The notes beneath the pieces are model-generated. The model worked only from the letters and a program-made list of their open reading frames with translations. It did not search any database and was not told where the DNA came from. A stretch of DNA of 64,000 nt from the NCBI GenBank assembly GCA_942491535.1, contig CALOBV010000025.1:124001-188000 (forward strand). The letters run 5' to 3'. Below, in pieces: positions 52,893 to 61,450 of the stretch (positions are counted from its first letter, which is position 1; every line of letters starts with the position of its first letter). This stretch comes from JAUVKT01 sp942491535 (GTDB lineage Bacteria; Bacteroidota; Bacteroidia; Bacteroidales; VadinHA17). Made by a program: the position numbers and the translations under genes.

Positions 52893-53558
52893 ATGGAGAA
52901 GAAGATTGGCAGATTTACCCACCAGGAAGAAATAGCAAATTTTGTATCTCACTTTGCCGGTGCAATACTGGCAGGTGTAATGCTAACCTTAATGATTGTT
53001 GCTTCAGCACTAAAGGGAAATGCATGGCATATTGTTACAACATCCATTTTTGGATCAACAATGGTACTATTGTACTTTTCATCGGCTGTGGCTCATGGTT
53101 TGCCCGCAGGTAAGGGGAAGCAGGTGTTCTTTATAATCGACCAGGCTGCTATTTACCTGCTTATAGCCGGTACATATACTCCACTTGCTCTGGTAGCACT
53201 TCATGGTGCATTTGGCTGGGTGATATTCGGATTGCAGTGGGCTATGGCGATAAGCGGCATTATTTTAAAAATTGTAAAACCAAATAAGGTCGAAGCAGGG
53301 GTGGATATTTTTGGTATTATAATATATGCTCTTATGGGCTGGATGCTATTGATAGCCATTGTACCCCTTATCAGGTCACTTCCTTTTATGGGCCTGTTAT
53401 GGATACTTATTGGAGGTGCATGTTATACCTTTGGAATAATCTTTTATCGAAAGGCAAAATTTAAATATGCTCACCTTGTCTGGCACCTTATGGTACTGGC
53501 CGGAAGTATTTCTCATTTCTTTGCTATTTACTTCTATGTTATACCCATTTCGGTATAA
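52893..53558 (+). CDS. Hemolysin III/YqfA-family membrane protein
   Basis: A 221-residue protein with seven membrane segments of the PAQR/hemolysin III superfamily. The N-terminal HQEEIANFVSHFAGAILAGV, with the motif Glu...SH, the central FIIDQAAIYLLIAGTYTPL (Asp) and C-terminal YAHLVWHLMVLAGSISHFFA (His-x3-His set) are the family's zinc-binding positions. Despite the name, a haemolytic role is not established; PAQR-type hydrolase activity is suspected. Confidence 0.88.
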   Translation: MEKKIGRFTHQEEIANFVSHFAGAILAGVMLTLMIVASALKGNAWHIVTTSIFGSTMVLLYFSSAVAHGLPAGKGKQVFFIIDQAAIYLLIAGTYTPLALVALHGAFGWVIFGLQWAMAISGIILKIVKPNKVEAGVDIFGIIIYALMGWMLLIAIVPLIRSLPFMGLLWILIGGACYTFGIIFYRKAKFKYAHLVWHLMVLAGSISHFFAIYFYVIPISV

Positions 53559-53730
53559 TTTATTTGTTACATACAACCTTTCACCATATTTTTCAGTCAT
53601 ATAAACATGTTAAAGGATTTCAGCTTGATATTCATAATCAGATATATAATATCATCTTGACTGATTCGTTACTAAGAGTGAAACCTTCATCATAATTATT
53701 CGTTAAAGCATAAAAATTAAATCTATTGTT

Positions 53731-54546
53731 ATGAATAAATTATTTCGAAACACCTTACAGCTTATACTGGTTCTGTCAGTTATTTTACTAAGTACCTCAT
53801 GCAATAAAGAGGATAAGGGAGAGCAACCCGATCTTCCACCGGTTGAGAGTATGGTAATGGACTTTTCTGATTTTCAGGATCCAGCTGGGAATGATGTTAA
53901 AAGTGAGACATTTACATACTATAACTTTAATTATGCCTATCAGACTGTAAGCTTCTGGAATGCATTTACTACTATTTCACTTCTTGTACCTGTATCTTCA
54001 TATGCTTATGCATTGCAACAGGATCCGGTTTACCTTGGTAATAATAAATGGGAGTGGTCGTATAATTTTACTGTGCAGGAGCAGGAGTTTATAGCCACAT
54101 TAAGAGCAGAGAGGCTGGATAATGAAGAATTCTCTATGGTGATGAATATTGCCCTGGCAGATTTACCATTGTTGAAGCTAAAATATTTTGATGGTATTTG
54201 CAGGTACGACCATACCGCAGCCGAATGGAATCTGTACAAGTTTGATAATGCCACATCTATTAAGACCCTGGAGATTAGCTGGACTAAGAATTTTGAAACA
54301 GGTGAGGCGTCTCTTATGTACACCTACGTAGAACCAGGTCAGGTTGAGACAAACAGCTCAATTACATGGGTTTATGATCCCGATGATACTTATGATGCAG
54401 GTTATTATATCGACCTTTCAACAGGTATGGTAGATATAGAGTGGGATATTGCAACTAAGTCAGGTCATGTTAGAGCTCCCTATTTCTTTGAGAACTCTGA
54501 CTGGCATTGCTGGAATGAACTGCTTCAGGATATTGAATGTCCGTAG
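53731..54546 (+). CDS. Lipoprotein of unknown function, paralogue 1
   Basis: 271 residues. The signal peptide ends LLSTSCNKEDKGE, where Cys-x-Lys-Glu-Asp fits the Bacteroidota lipoprotein export signal for surface display. The mature part starts with LPPVESMVMDFSDF and ends with NSDWHCWNELLQDIEC. Repeated beta-strand segments and an internal LEISWTKNFETGEASLMYTYVEPGQ stretch occur in both paralogues. I recognise no family. The next gene is its paralogue, 178 bp downstream, with a terminator in between. Confidence 0.7.
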   Translation: MNKLFRNTLQLILVLSVILLSTSCNKEDKGEQPDLPPVESMVMDFSDFQDPAGNDVKSETFTYYNFNYAYQTVSFWNAFTTISLLVPVSSYAYALQQDPVYLGNNKWEWSYNFTVQEQEFIATLRAERLDNEEFSMVMNIALADLPLLKLKYFDGICRYDHTAAEWNLYKFDNATSIKTLEISWTKNFETGEASLMYTYVEPGQVETNSSITWVYDPDDTYDAGYYIDLSTGMVDIEWDIATKSGHVRAPYFFENSDWHCWNELLQDIECP

Positions 54547-54566
54547 CCAGTTGATTAATAAAATTT

Positions 54567-54598
54567 ACCGCGACCTATTAGTCGCGGTTTTTATTTTT
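54567..54598 (+). terminator. Rho-independent terminator between the two lipoprotein genes
   Basis: ACCGCGAC (54567-54574) pairs with GTCGCGGT (54581-54588), 6-nt loop, followed by TTTTATTTTT. It makes the two paralogues separate transcripts. Confidence 0.9.
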
Positions 54599-54724
54599 TA
54601 TAAACTCAGGGAACTTATTTCTTGATTTACATTTAAATTATTCCGAAATTAGTACTATAATTGACCTATATTAAGGTCTATTTCAGAATATTATAAATAA
54701 AGAAAACATATTAAAATAACTTAC

Positions 54725-55564
54725 ATGAGAAATTTTCTAAAGATTCAGCATATCCTGGCTATAATTCTGGTAGCATCATTGGCACTTGCAGGAACTTCCT
54801 GTAAAAAGAAAAAGGATGAACCGTCAACACCTGCTATACCACCAACCTTACCACCAATCGAAAGCCTCAAAATGGATTTTTCTGACTTTAATAGTACACC
54901 TTCCAAGGGAACAGCCAAGATAATTGAAGACACCTATGTTAATTATACTGTAGCCCGTACTAATGTTGCATTCTGGAAGGACTTATTAGAAGAAGATTTA
55001 CTGGCAATTCCTGTTGCCGGTTTAGTAAATGCTCTTACAAAGACAGGGCAGGAAGTAAGTTCTAATACTTTTGAATGGACTTTAAGTTTTTCGGCCCAGT
55101 CGACCAGTTACACCGGGAAGCTCGTTGCTGTTAAAGGAACCAGCAGTTTTACGATGGAATTAAATATTGCCCCATCATCATCTCCCACAAGTACATTTAA
55201 GTACTTTGATGCAACTGTAAGCAACGATCTGAGCAGTGCAGACTGGAATATATACAAGAATAGTTCGGGCTCGGTGAAAGTACTGGATGGCCTTTACAGC
55301 TATAATTCAGTCAGTGAATTTGAATCACTTGAGTTTACGTATGTAGAACCTTCTCAGACAGAAACAAATAGTTCAATTGAGTATAATTATGTGCTTGGTG
55401 CTGATTATGATGGTGCATTCTATATGTCTATGTCGGAAGGTGACGTCGATGTTGAGTGGGATATATCATCAAATGCTGGCAGGGTTATGTCTCCTGCTGC
55501 CTTTACTGATACCGACTGGCATTGCTGGAACGATGTTCTTGCAGATATCGGATGCACAAAATAA
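54725..55564 (+). CDS. Lipoprotein of unknown function, paralogue 2
   Basis: 279 residues, lipobox ALAGTSCKKKKDE. The same plan as paralogue 1: LPPIESLKMDFSDF after the signal, a SEFESLEFTYVEPSQTETNSSIEYNY block (in two pieces) and DTDWHCWNDVLADIGC at the end. The shared motif SDWHCWN-x4-DI-x-C, with two cysteines, suggests a conserved C-terminal subdomain with a disulfide. I cannot assign a function. A bidirectional terminator follows. Confidence 0.7.
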   Translation: MRNFLKIQHILAIILVASLALAGTSCKKKKDEPSTPAIPPTLPPIESLKMDFSDFNSTPSKGTAKIIEDTYVNYTVARTNVAFWKDLLEEDLLAIPVAGLVNALTKTGQEVSSNTFEWTLSFSAQSTSYTGKLVAVKGTSSFTMELNIAPSSSPTSTFKYFDATVSNDLSSADWNIYKNSSGSVKVLDGLYSYNSVSEFESLEFTYVEPSQTETNSSIEYNYVLGADYDGAFYMSMSEGDVDVEWDISSNAGRVMSPAAFTDTDWHCWNDVLADIGCTK

Positions 55565-55591
55565 AAGGAAATAATCTTATATTATATTCTG

Positions 55592-55618
55592 AACCGCGGC
55601 TAGAGGCCGCGGTTTTTT
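55592..55618. terminator. Bidirectional terminator
   Basis: AACCGCGGC (55592-55600) pairs with GCCGCGGTT (55606-55614), 5-nt loop, with T runs on both strands (TTTTTT after the stem on the plus strand). It serves the lipoprotein gene on the plus strand and the flavoprotein gene on the minus strand, whose stop codon lies inside it. Confidence 0.9.
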
Positions 55619-56871
55619 ATTATCCCTTCAGCAGCACACCAACCAGAGCTAAAAGCAATCTGAAGGTTATATCCTCCTGTCGGTCCATCAAGATCGAGTA
55701 TCTCTCCGGCAAAGAATAAACCGTCAACCAAAGTCGACATAAATGTCTTCTGGCTGACCTGTGCTGTGTCTACACCTCCTGATGTTATGATGGCTTCACT
55801 ATAGGGACGATATCCTGTTATATCAAGCCTGAAGTCCTTTAACCACTCAATTATCTTTTTTCTATCTCCGGCATTTAATTCTGAGGCAGGCTTATTCGGA
55901 TTAAGACTTAATTTATTGGTACAAATCCTAACCATCTGACCGGGTAATAATTTTCTTAAAAGATTTTTGATATTTTCCTTACCATACTTTTCTATATCTC
56001 TCAGAATCCTTGCATCCAGTTTCTTTTCATCCAGGGCAGGCTTAAGATCGATAGATAAATATATTCTGTTGGAAGGTTTAATTTGCCTTACAAGCTTTCT
56101 GCTCAGGCTCAGTATTATAGGACCGGAGATATTATTATCTATAAAACTTATTTCTCCGAAGGCTTCATCCCATAGCTTGTTGTTGATAAATACCCTGGCT
56201 CTTACATTCCTTAGATTTAGTCCCTTAAGATTTGAGATATGCTTAAACCTGGTTTCAAGAGGAACCAGGGAAGGATAGGTATCTGTTATCCTGTGTCCGC
56301 ATTCTCTTGCCAGTTTATACCCATCACCTGTGGAGCCGGTAGCAGGATATGATAATCCGCCTGTGGCAATAAGCACATTATCAGACATATATCTTGCCCT
56401 CTCTTTTCCCGGGCTCGTTTTAATTGTCTCTATACCTTTTACAGTATTATCAGACACAATCAGCCGGCTAACCATGGTTTCTGTGATAATCTTAACCCTG
56501 AGCTGGCTGAGCCATTGTTCGAGGCTCCTTACTATATCAGGTGCTTTGCCGCTGGCAGGAAATACTCTGCCTCCTCGTTCAATATCGGTTCTTACTCCGA
56601 TACTGTTCATAAAGTCTACTAACTCAGCATTAAAAAACTCAGAAAATGATGAACGCAGGAATCTGCCATCAGGATAGATATTCTCTATAAACTGATCAAT
56701 CGGAGCCATGTTGGTTATATTGCACCTGCCTTTTCCAGTAATGCCAAGCTTACGCCCGGGGTGTTTCATCTTTTCTATAAGCAGTACATTTAATCCTGCC
56801 TGTGCACATCTGCCGGCTGCAATAATTCCTGCCGGACCTCCACCAACTACTATCAGGTCATATTTTTTCAT
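55600..56871 (-). CDS. BaiN/HI0933-family NAD(P)/FAD-dependent oxidoreductase
   Basis: A 423-residue flavoprotein. The FAD-binding motif VVGGGPAGIIAAGRCA is at residues 8-23, followed by GRKLGITGKGRCNITN, the HI0933 signature, and a C-terminal GGVDTAQVSQKTFMS with FFAGEILDLDGPTGGYNLQIAFSSG (two pieces). The family includes BaiN, which reduces unsaturated bile-acid intermediates, but most members are uncharacterised. Its 3' end lies in the bidirectional terminator. Confidence 0.88.
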   Translation of the reverse strand: MKKYDLIVVGGGPAGIIAAGRCAQAGLNVLLIEKMKHPGRKLGITGKGRCNITNMAPIDQFIENIYPDGRFLRSSFSEFFNAELVDFMNSIGVRTDIERGGRVFPASGKAPDIVRSLEQWLSQLRVKIITETMVSRLIVSDNTVKGIETIKTSPGKERARYMSDNVLIATGGLSYPATGSTGDGYKLARECGHRITDTYPSLVPLETRFKHISNLKGLNLRNVRARVFINNKLWDEAFGEISFIDNNISGPIILSLSRKLVRQIKPSNRIYLSIDLKPALDEKKLDARILRDIEKYGKENIKNLLRKLLPGQMVRICTNKLSLNPNKPASELNAGDRKKIIEWLKDFRLDITGYRPYSEAIITSGGVDTAQVSQKTFMSTLVDGLFFAGEILDLDGPTGGYNLQIAFSSGWCAAEGIIKNRGL

Positions 56872-56887
56872 CCGGGTAAAGGTAGTT

Positions 56888-57124
56888 AAGAATAAGGTTG
56901 AAAAGGTTGAAACTGGGTTTTGAAACTGAGTTGAAAAGGTTGAAGTGGTTTGAGTGGTTTAAGTGGTTTAAGTAGTTTGAGTGGTTTAAAGGGTTTAAGG
57001 TTATAAAAAGTAATTCTCTTACCCCTTTGCTCTACGCTTTGCCCTACGCTCTTAGCCCTTTGCCCTACGCCCTTCGCTCTTTGCTCTTCGCATGCTCCAT
57101 GCCCCATGCTCCATGCTCCATGCC
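56888..57124. repeat. Composite repeat, copy C (inverted relative to copies A and B)
   Basis: From the flavoprotein start side: GGTTGAAAA units, GTGGTTTGA nonamers, the 41-bp core at 56981-57021 (identical to 49304-49344 read in reverse), then degenerate heptamers (CCCTACG, CCCTTCG, CTCCATG) that end at the DUF2461 stop codon. The element fills the whole 256-bp gap. Confidence 0.9.
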
Positions 57125-57127
57125 TCT

Positions 57128-57793
57128 TTATTCTTCCCAGTTCAGAAAATCATTAAGTGGTTTCATGGCCCTGGCTACATCTACAAGGTGATGACCGAAG
57201 TTTTTATCAAGGACCTCCTCTTTTGATATTTCGTGTACAGCCATATAACTCTTGTACCTCAAGAGGTCAATATCAGGATGATCTTTTGCATATCCTCTGG
57301 GAGCCCCGGTCAGCTTATCACCCGATAGTACGCCAAAGTACCTTATAAACTCTTTCTTACTGAGAATATCCCTGAATGACTCACTATCCGATGTTATTTC
57401 TTTTCTTATGCGGTTTATCCAGCTGGCGGGTGGGAGATAGGCTCCTCCACCAATCATTGAGTTTCCTGGCTCCAGGTGAATGTAATAACCGGCCTTTTCG
57501 CTGAAATTCCTGCGACCTCCTTCAATAATAACTGCTGCAATACTTGTTTTATACGGACTTTTATCATTTGAGAATCTGACATCCCTGTTAATCCTGAAAA
57601 CAGACTTTCTGATATCAATACCGGCCAGGTCAGGATCAAACTCACAGAGATGTGGATAAACACCCTCAAGAAAGGCTATAAAGGCTTCTCTTATTTCGAT
57701 ATAACGATTTTTGTTAGTGTTAAACCACTCCCTGTTATTGTTCCTGGAAAGGTCTTTCAGGAATAGAAAAGTATCTTTATGGATTGCAGACAT
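57128..57793 (-). CDS. DUF2461 domain protein
   Basis: A 221-residue protein of the DUF2461/TIGR02453 family of unknown function: LFLKDLSRNNNREWFNTNK at the start (family motif with W), RINRDVRFSNDKSPYKT, GYYIHLEPGNSMIGGGAYLPP (in the middle). The conserved Lys/Arg and aromatic residues suggest a nucleotide- or nucleic-acid-related role, unproven. Its stop codon is at the edge of repeat copy C. Confidence 0.88.
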   Translation of the reverse strand: MSAIHKDTFLFLKDLSRNNNREWFNTNKNRYIEIREAFIAFLEGVYPHLCEFDPDLAGIDIRKSVFRINRDVRFSNDKSPYKTSIAAVIIEGGRRNFSEKAGYYIHLEPGNSMIGGGAYLPPASWINRIRKEITSDSESFRDILSKKEFIRYFGVLSGDKLTGAPRGYAKDHPDIDLLRYKSYMAVHEISKEEVLDKNFGHHLVDVARAMKPLNDFLNWEE

Positions 57794-57872
57794 ATTCTGA
57801 TTTTTCTTGTAATACGTTTAAGTTCAGAAATAGTTCATTTATATATATTAGGGAGCCTGGGCCATGATGTAA

Positions 57873-57903
57873 GAAAAAAAGCGCCAGTTGGCGCCTTTTT
57901 ATT
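57873..57903 (-). terminator. Rho-independent terminator after the YadA/S74 surface gene
   Basis: On the minus strand AAGGCGCC-AACT-GGCGCTT forms a hairpin followed by TTTTTT. It ends the transcript of the gene at 57910. Confidence 0.85.
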
Positions 57904-57909
57904 AGTTTG

Positions 57910-60852
57910 CTATTGTTTCTCAAGCATAGAGCCTACTGCAGCCTCTAGGGCTGCCAGACGAGCCTTGATCTCTGCGTTTTCGTTTTCTAATTCAGAAATT
58001 CTGGTTTCTTTTTCTTCAACGATCTGGCTGAGTTCCTGTATAGCTTTTACTGAATAGATATTTACGTTATGGATATCTATACTTTTATATCCATCATCGT
58101 TTGTAAGAACACTGTTTGGAAATACGTTTTCATACTCCTGGGCAATAAATGAATACTGCGTAGTAGTTTCGCCATCTGGAAATTTATTAAAGAACAGATC
58201 ATTCCAGACATAACTCACTGGTCGCAGCATTTTTATCCTGTCAAGAGCATTCTCTATAGTTGCAACATCAGTTTTGTATCTTTCATCTGAGATAACTGCC
58301 CAGGTTGAGCCACCGACCGATTTTCCAGCACTGCCACCTACTTCAAAGTTATACGTATAAGCTAATGTGTTGATACCTACCCTGTTAGCTGATGTGATAG
58401 TAAAAATATCTGCATCACCCATATAGTTGGCCTGGAGTATTTTAAAGCATGCACCATCTGAATTATCAATACCCATTACAAATGCCCGGCCAGTGCTTCC
58501 AAGAAATTTCATTCCCAGGTCACCAGAAATACTCTTTAGAACCAGGTATGGACTACCGTTAGTTGTAGAACCATTAATCTCAAGAGGGAAGGCTGGTACA
58601 TTTGTTCCTATACCTACATTTCCACCTGTAAAATATGATGAGCTGGCTGCTCTTATTCTTGTCTTAACAACATTGCCATCGTAAAGATCCAGTAAGCCTT
58701 CATCCCCACTATCAAATATCCTTGCAAGGACAGAGTTGGTAAGAGATCCGTCTCTTAAATAAATATCGTCAGTAAAACCGGATTCTCCAACTACGTTAAA
58801 CTTATATACAGGGTCGCTAACACCAATTCCAACATTACCACCTGGTTCTATTGAAACTCTTTCAGTATATACTGTACCTGTAAGTTCAGTGAGATCCAGA
58901 TATCCATTTTCCACATCGAAAATCCATCTTTTCAAAGAGCTGGGCTCATCAAGCGATAAACTGGGGCTATTTGATTGCAGGAAGATATCTCCTTTACTTA
59001 TGCTTGAATATTCACTACCTTCTCCAACAACAAGTTCAGGCGAATCTGGAAAATAGACTTTTGCATTATTATCTATCCACATCCCGTTTTTTCTTCCACT
59101 TCCAATTGATCCAATTCCTATCATAAAGGCTGCATTTGAAACATTGTTGTCATTAAATCGTCCAACAACATGCTCTCCAGCTTTTGCAATTAGGTTGTTT
59201 CCAAAACCAAATGCCTCATCGCCTGTTGTAGTTGTACCATTTCCAATGGCAGTCGATGCCTGTCCGCCAGAAACACTTCTATAACCCATTGATGATGAAA
59301 ATCTCCCGGTTGATTCTGAGAGAAATCCTATTGCTGTAGAATAATCTCCACTTGCATTACTTCCTGTTCCAAGTGCTGATGAAGAAATTCCATCCGCTAT
59401 AGAATAAGTTCCAATGGCAACACTACTGGCGTTTAATGCCTCTGAGCTTCTGCCAAGTGATACAGACCAGGGACCGTTGCTTTTAGCATCCACTCCAATG
59501 GCTGTCGACAGATATCCCAGGGCATGGGTATTGTAGCCCAGTGCTACTGAATAATTACCTTCTGATTTTGCATTGACACCCATTGCAAGTCCTCCCTGGT
59601 TAATTGCATTTGCTCCCTGTCCGATTGCAAAGGAATAATCTCCACCAGCTGTTGTAGGCTCTGTTGCAACTCCAAGCGTGTCAACACCTGCCGAGCCAAA
59701 CGAAAAACTCCTGTACCCACTCGCTACAGCATCACGACCAAAAGCGTAACTCTCATCATTAGAAGCCCTCGCACCCTGACCTAAGGCGAAAGAACCCGGC
59801 CCTGATGCAATAGCCTGATTACCTACCGCCATTGCATTTTCAGCTGTTGCCTGGCTTAAATAGCCCAGTGCCTGTGAATACCGTCCGGAGGCAAGGTTTT
59901 TATATCCTATTGATGCAGAATTCTGGCCTACATTAGCCGGTGCCAGTACTTCTATTGTTCCTGCCATAAAAGCATCCTTTCTTGGGTAAAACAAGATCTG
60001 GCTTGAAGCTGGTATAACATCCGGAACATCGCTACCGGAGATACTCATATATTGAGCACCGGGAGTAGCCTTATCCCTGTCAAATCCTGCAACAGCAAAA
60101 CCACCACGCGATCCAGGAGCTTTTCCGGCCTGGGTATCATCTATATAAAATCTCACACTATCAGGGGTGAGCCATAAGAGGTCATTAAGTGGCGTTGCCT
60201 TATCCCTGTCGAAGCCCGCTACTGCAAATCCTCCTCGTGAACCTGGTGCCTTTACCTCAGGATCGCCTTTTGCCACGTACATTCTTACGGCTTCCGGGTA
60301 GACAGCAAAAACAGTCTGGCCATCGGCTCTCTTCACTTCAAAAAGAGCATCTTCGGAGTCATCATTATTACTAATCACAGCCAGCTTGCTGCCACCTGCC
60401 TGGGAAGAACCAAGAACAAGGCTTCCATCAAGCTTATAGAGAGTATCAGAGTTTGCGTCAAACTGGTTGACATATTCTCCCAGGCTGAATGATCCTCCTT
60501 CTTCGCTAAGCGTGACTGTATTCCCCGTTTTTAATATTGTCTGCTTTGGATTAAGATATCCTGAAAGATCTACAGAACTGCCGCTACCGCTTATTGAAAG
60601 TGTATTACCGCTAAGATCCAGGCTTTGATCTGGATCCAGGTATCCTGAAAGATCTACAGAACTGCCGCTACCGCTTATTGAAAGTGTATTACCGCTAAGA
60701 TCCAGACTTTGATCTGGATCCAGGTATCCTGAAAGATCTACAGAACTGCCGCTACCGCTTATTGAAAGTGTATTGCCGGTAAGATCGAGGCTTTGATCTG
60801 GATTCAGAAATCCTGAAAGATCTACAGAACTGCCGCTACCGCTTTTGAGAGA
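57910..60852 (-). CDS. YadA-head/peptidase S74 surface protein, 3' part of a gene with a frameshifted 5' end
   Basis: The reading frame is open from 60852, after an in-frame stop at 60853-60855; the first standard start is GTG at 60378, but homology runs past it. Order: three and a half 28-residue repeats (from the 84-bp DNA repeat), a stretch matching the paralogue next door (SKLAVISNNDDSEDALFEVKR), two KAPGSRGGFAVAGFDRDKATP modules, a run of YadA-head repeats (SxAxG 14-residue type, about 15 copies) and a C-terminal S74 chaperone/self-cleaving domain with SDERYKTD (nucleophile Ser and Lys) and a coiled-coil tail (ETRISELENENAEIKARLAALE). The S74 domain trimerises, then cuts itself off, in phage tail spikes and surface adhesins. 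Confidence 0.8.
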   Translation of the reverse strand, partial: SLKSGSGSSVDLSGFLNPDQSLDLTGNTLSISGSGSSVDLSGYLDPDQSLDLSGNTLSISGSGSSVDLSGYLDPDQSLDLSGNTLSISGSGSSVDLSGYLNPKQTILKTGNTVTLSEEGGSFSLGEYVNQFDANSDTLYKLDGSLVLGSSQAGGSKLAVISNNDDSEDALFEVKRADGQTVFAVYPEAVRMYVAKGDPEVKAPGSRGGFAVAGFDRDKATPLNDLLWLTPDSVRFYIDDTQAGKAPGSRGGFAVAGFDRDKATPGAQYMSISGSDVPDVIPASSQILFYPRKDAFMAGTIEVLAPANVGQNSASIGYKNLASGRYSQALGYLSQATAENAMAVGNQAIASGPGSFALGQGARASNDESYAFGRDAVASGYRSFSFGSAGVDTLGVATEPTTAGGDYSFAIGQGANAINQGGLAMGVNAKSEGNYSVALGYNTHALGYLSTAIGVDAKSNGPWSVSLGRSSEALNASSVAIGTYSIADGISSSALGTGSNASGDYSTAIGFLSESTGRFSSSMGYRSVSGGQASTAIGNGTTTTGDEAFGFGNNLIAKAGEHVVGRFNDNNVSNAAFMIGIGSIGSGRKNGMWIDNNAKVYFPDSPELVVGEGSEYSSISKGDIFLQSNSPSLSLDEPSSLKRWIFDVENGYLDLTELTGTVYTERVSIEPGGNVGIGVSDPVYKFNVVGESGFTDDIYLRDGSLTNSVLARIFDSGDEGLLDLYDGNVVKTRIRAASSSYFTGGNVGIGTNVPAFPLEINGSTTNGSPYLVLKSISGDLGMKFLGSTGRAFVMGIDNSDGACFKILQANYMGDADIFTITSANRVGINTLAYTYNFEVGGSAGKSVGGSTWAVISDERYKTDVATIENALDRIKMLRPVSYVWNDLFFNKFPDGETTTQYSFIAQEYENVFPNSVLTNDDGYKSIDIHNVNIYSVKAIQELSQIVEEKETRISELENENAEIKARLAALEAAVGSMLEKQ
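60552..60843 (-). repeat. 84-bp tandem repeat in the surface-protein gene
   Basis: The block CTGAAAGATCTACAGAACTG begins at 60561, 60645, 60729 and 60813, exactly 84 bp apart, with near-identical sequence between. It encodes a 28-residue unit with GYLDPDQSLDLSGNTLSI and SGSGSSVDL. The frame breaks at the far end (60843-60847). Confidence 0.95.
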
Positions 60853-61365
60853 CTAGTTCCGTCCAGTTCTATTGTCTGATCGGCGTCTAAATAGCCAGAC
60901 AGATCAACAGATCCTCCTTCTGTAAGGTAAATCATATCTCCCGACTTTGAAAGCTGTTGTTTATTATCAACATCCTTTGCCAGAATTGCGAATGGTACTG
61001 TAAATAACTTTGAAGGGGTCATTTGCTGCCAGCTTCCTTCACCTTCTTTTTTGAAGGCCTCAGGTAATAGATGCCGCCAGTCCAGTTAATAGCTGAAAAA
61101 CTGCCAGCAGATCCTCCAATATTTGTGGCATCTGGATCTCCAACTTCCAGAGTAAAAGACCAAATTCATTCGTGTTAACGGAGTGCTCTTCTTCCCATAG
61201 AACAATATCAGGGTCAACAGAAGAAAGGATGGCAATTCGCACACTTAATGAGGCGTTTTGCATTGGCTCTCCTGTTGCTGTAGCTCTGGCCACAGCCTGG
61301 TAATTAAACATCTCCGGTACCTGCGATTTCAGACCGGAAGTAAATAGAGAATACCAGTAATCCAT
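60840..61365 (-). pseudogene. Frameshifted 5' part of the YadA/S74 surface-protein gene
   Basis: The N-terminal domain is spread over three frames. From 61365 SQVPEMFNYQAVARATATG to NEFGL matches the paralogue's SQVPEMFNYQAVARDIDHN. The frame then switches near 61155 (TLEVGDPDATNIGGSAGSF continues in another frame), switches again near 61062 (PEAFKKEGEGSWQQMTPSKL), and a third time at 60843-60847, where TCTCAAAAGCGG lacks one base against the repeat's TTTCAATAAGCGG. A signal peptide is also split before 61365. Three or more indels within 530 bp mean decay, or a poor stretch of sequence. Confidence 0.75.
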
Positions 61366-61450
61366 AGACTCCTAAAATTTATTGCTTCATGATTATTAAA
61401 CATTGGTTAGTAGGGGTTTGGTATTATAAAATTACGAATTTTTTCTTTTA

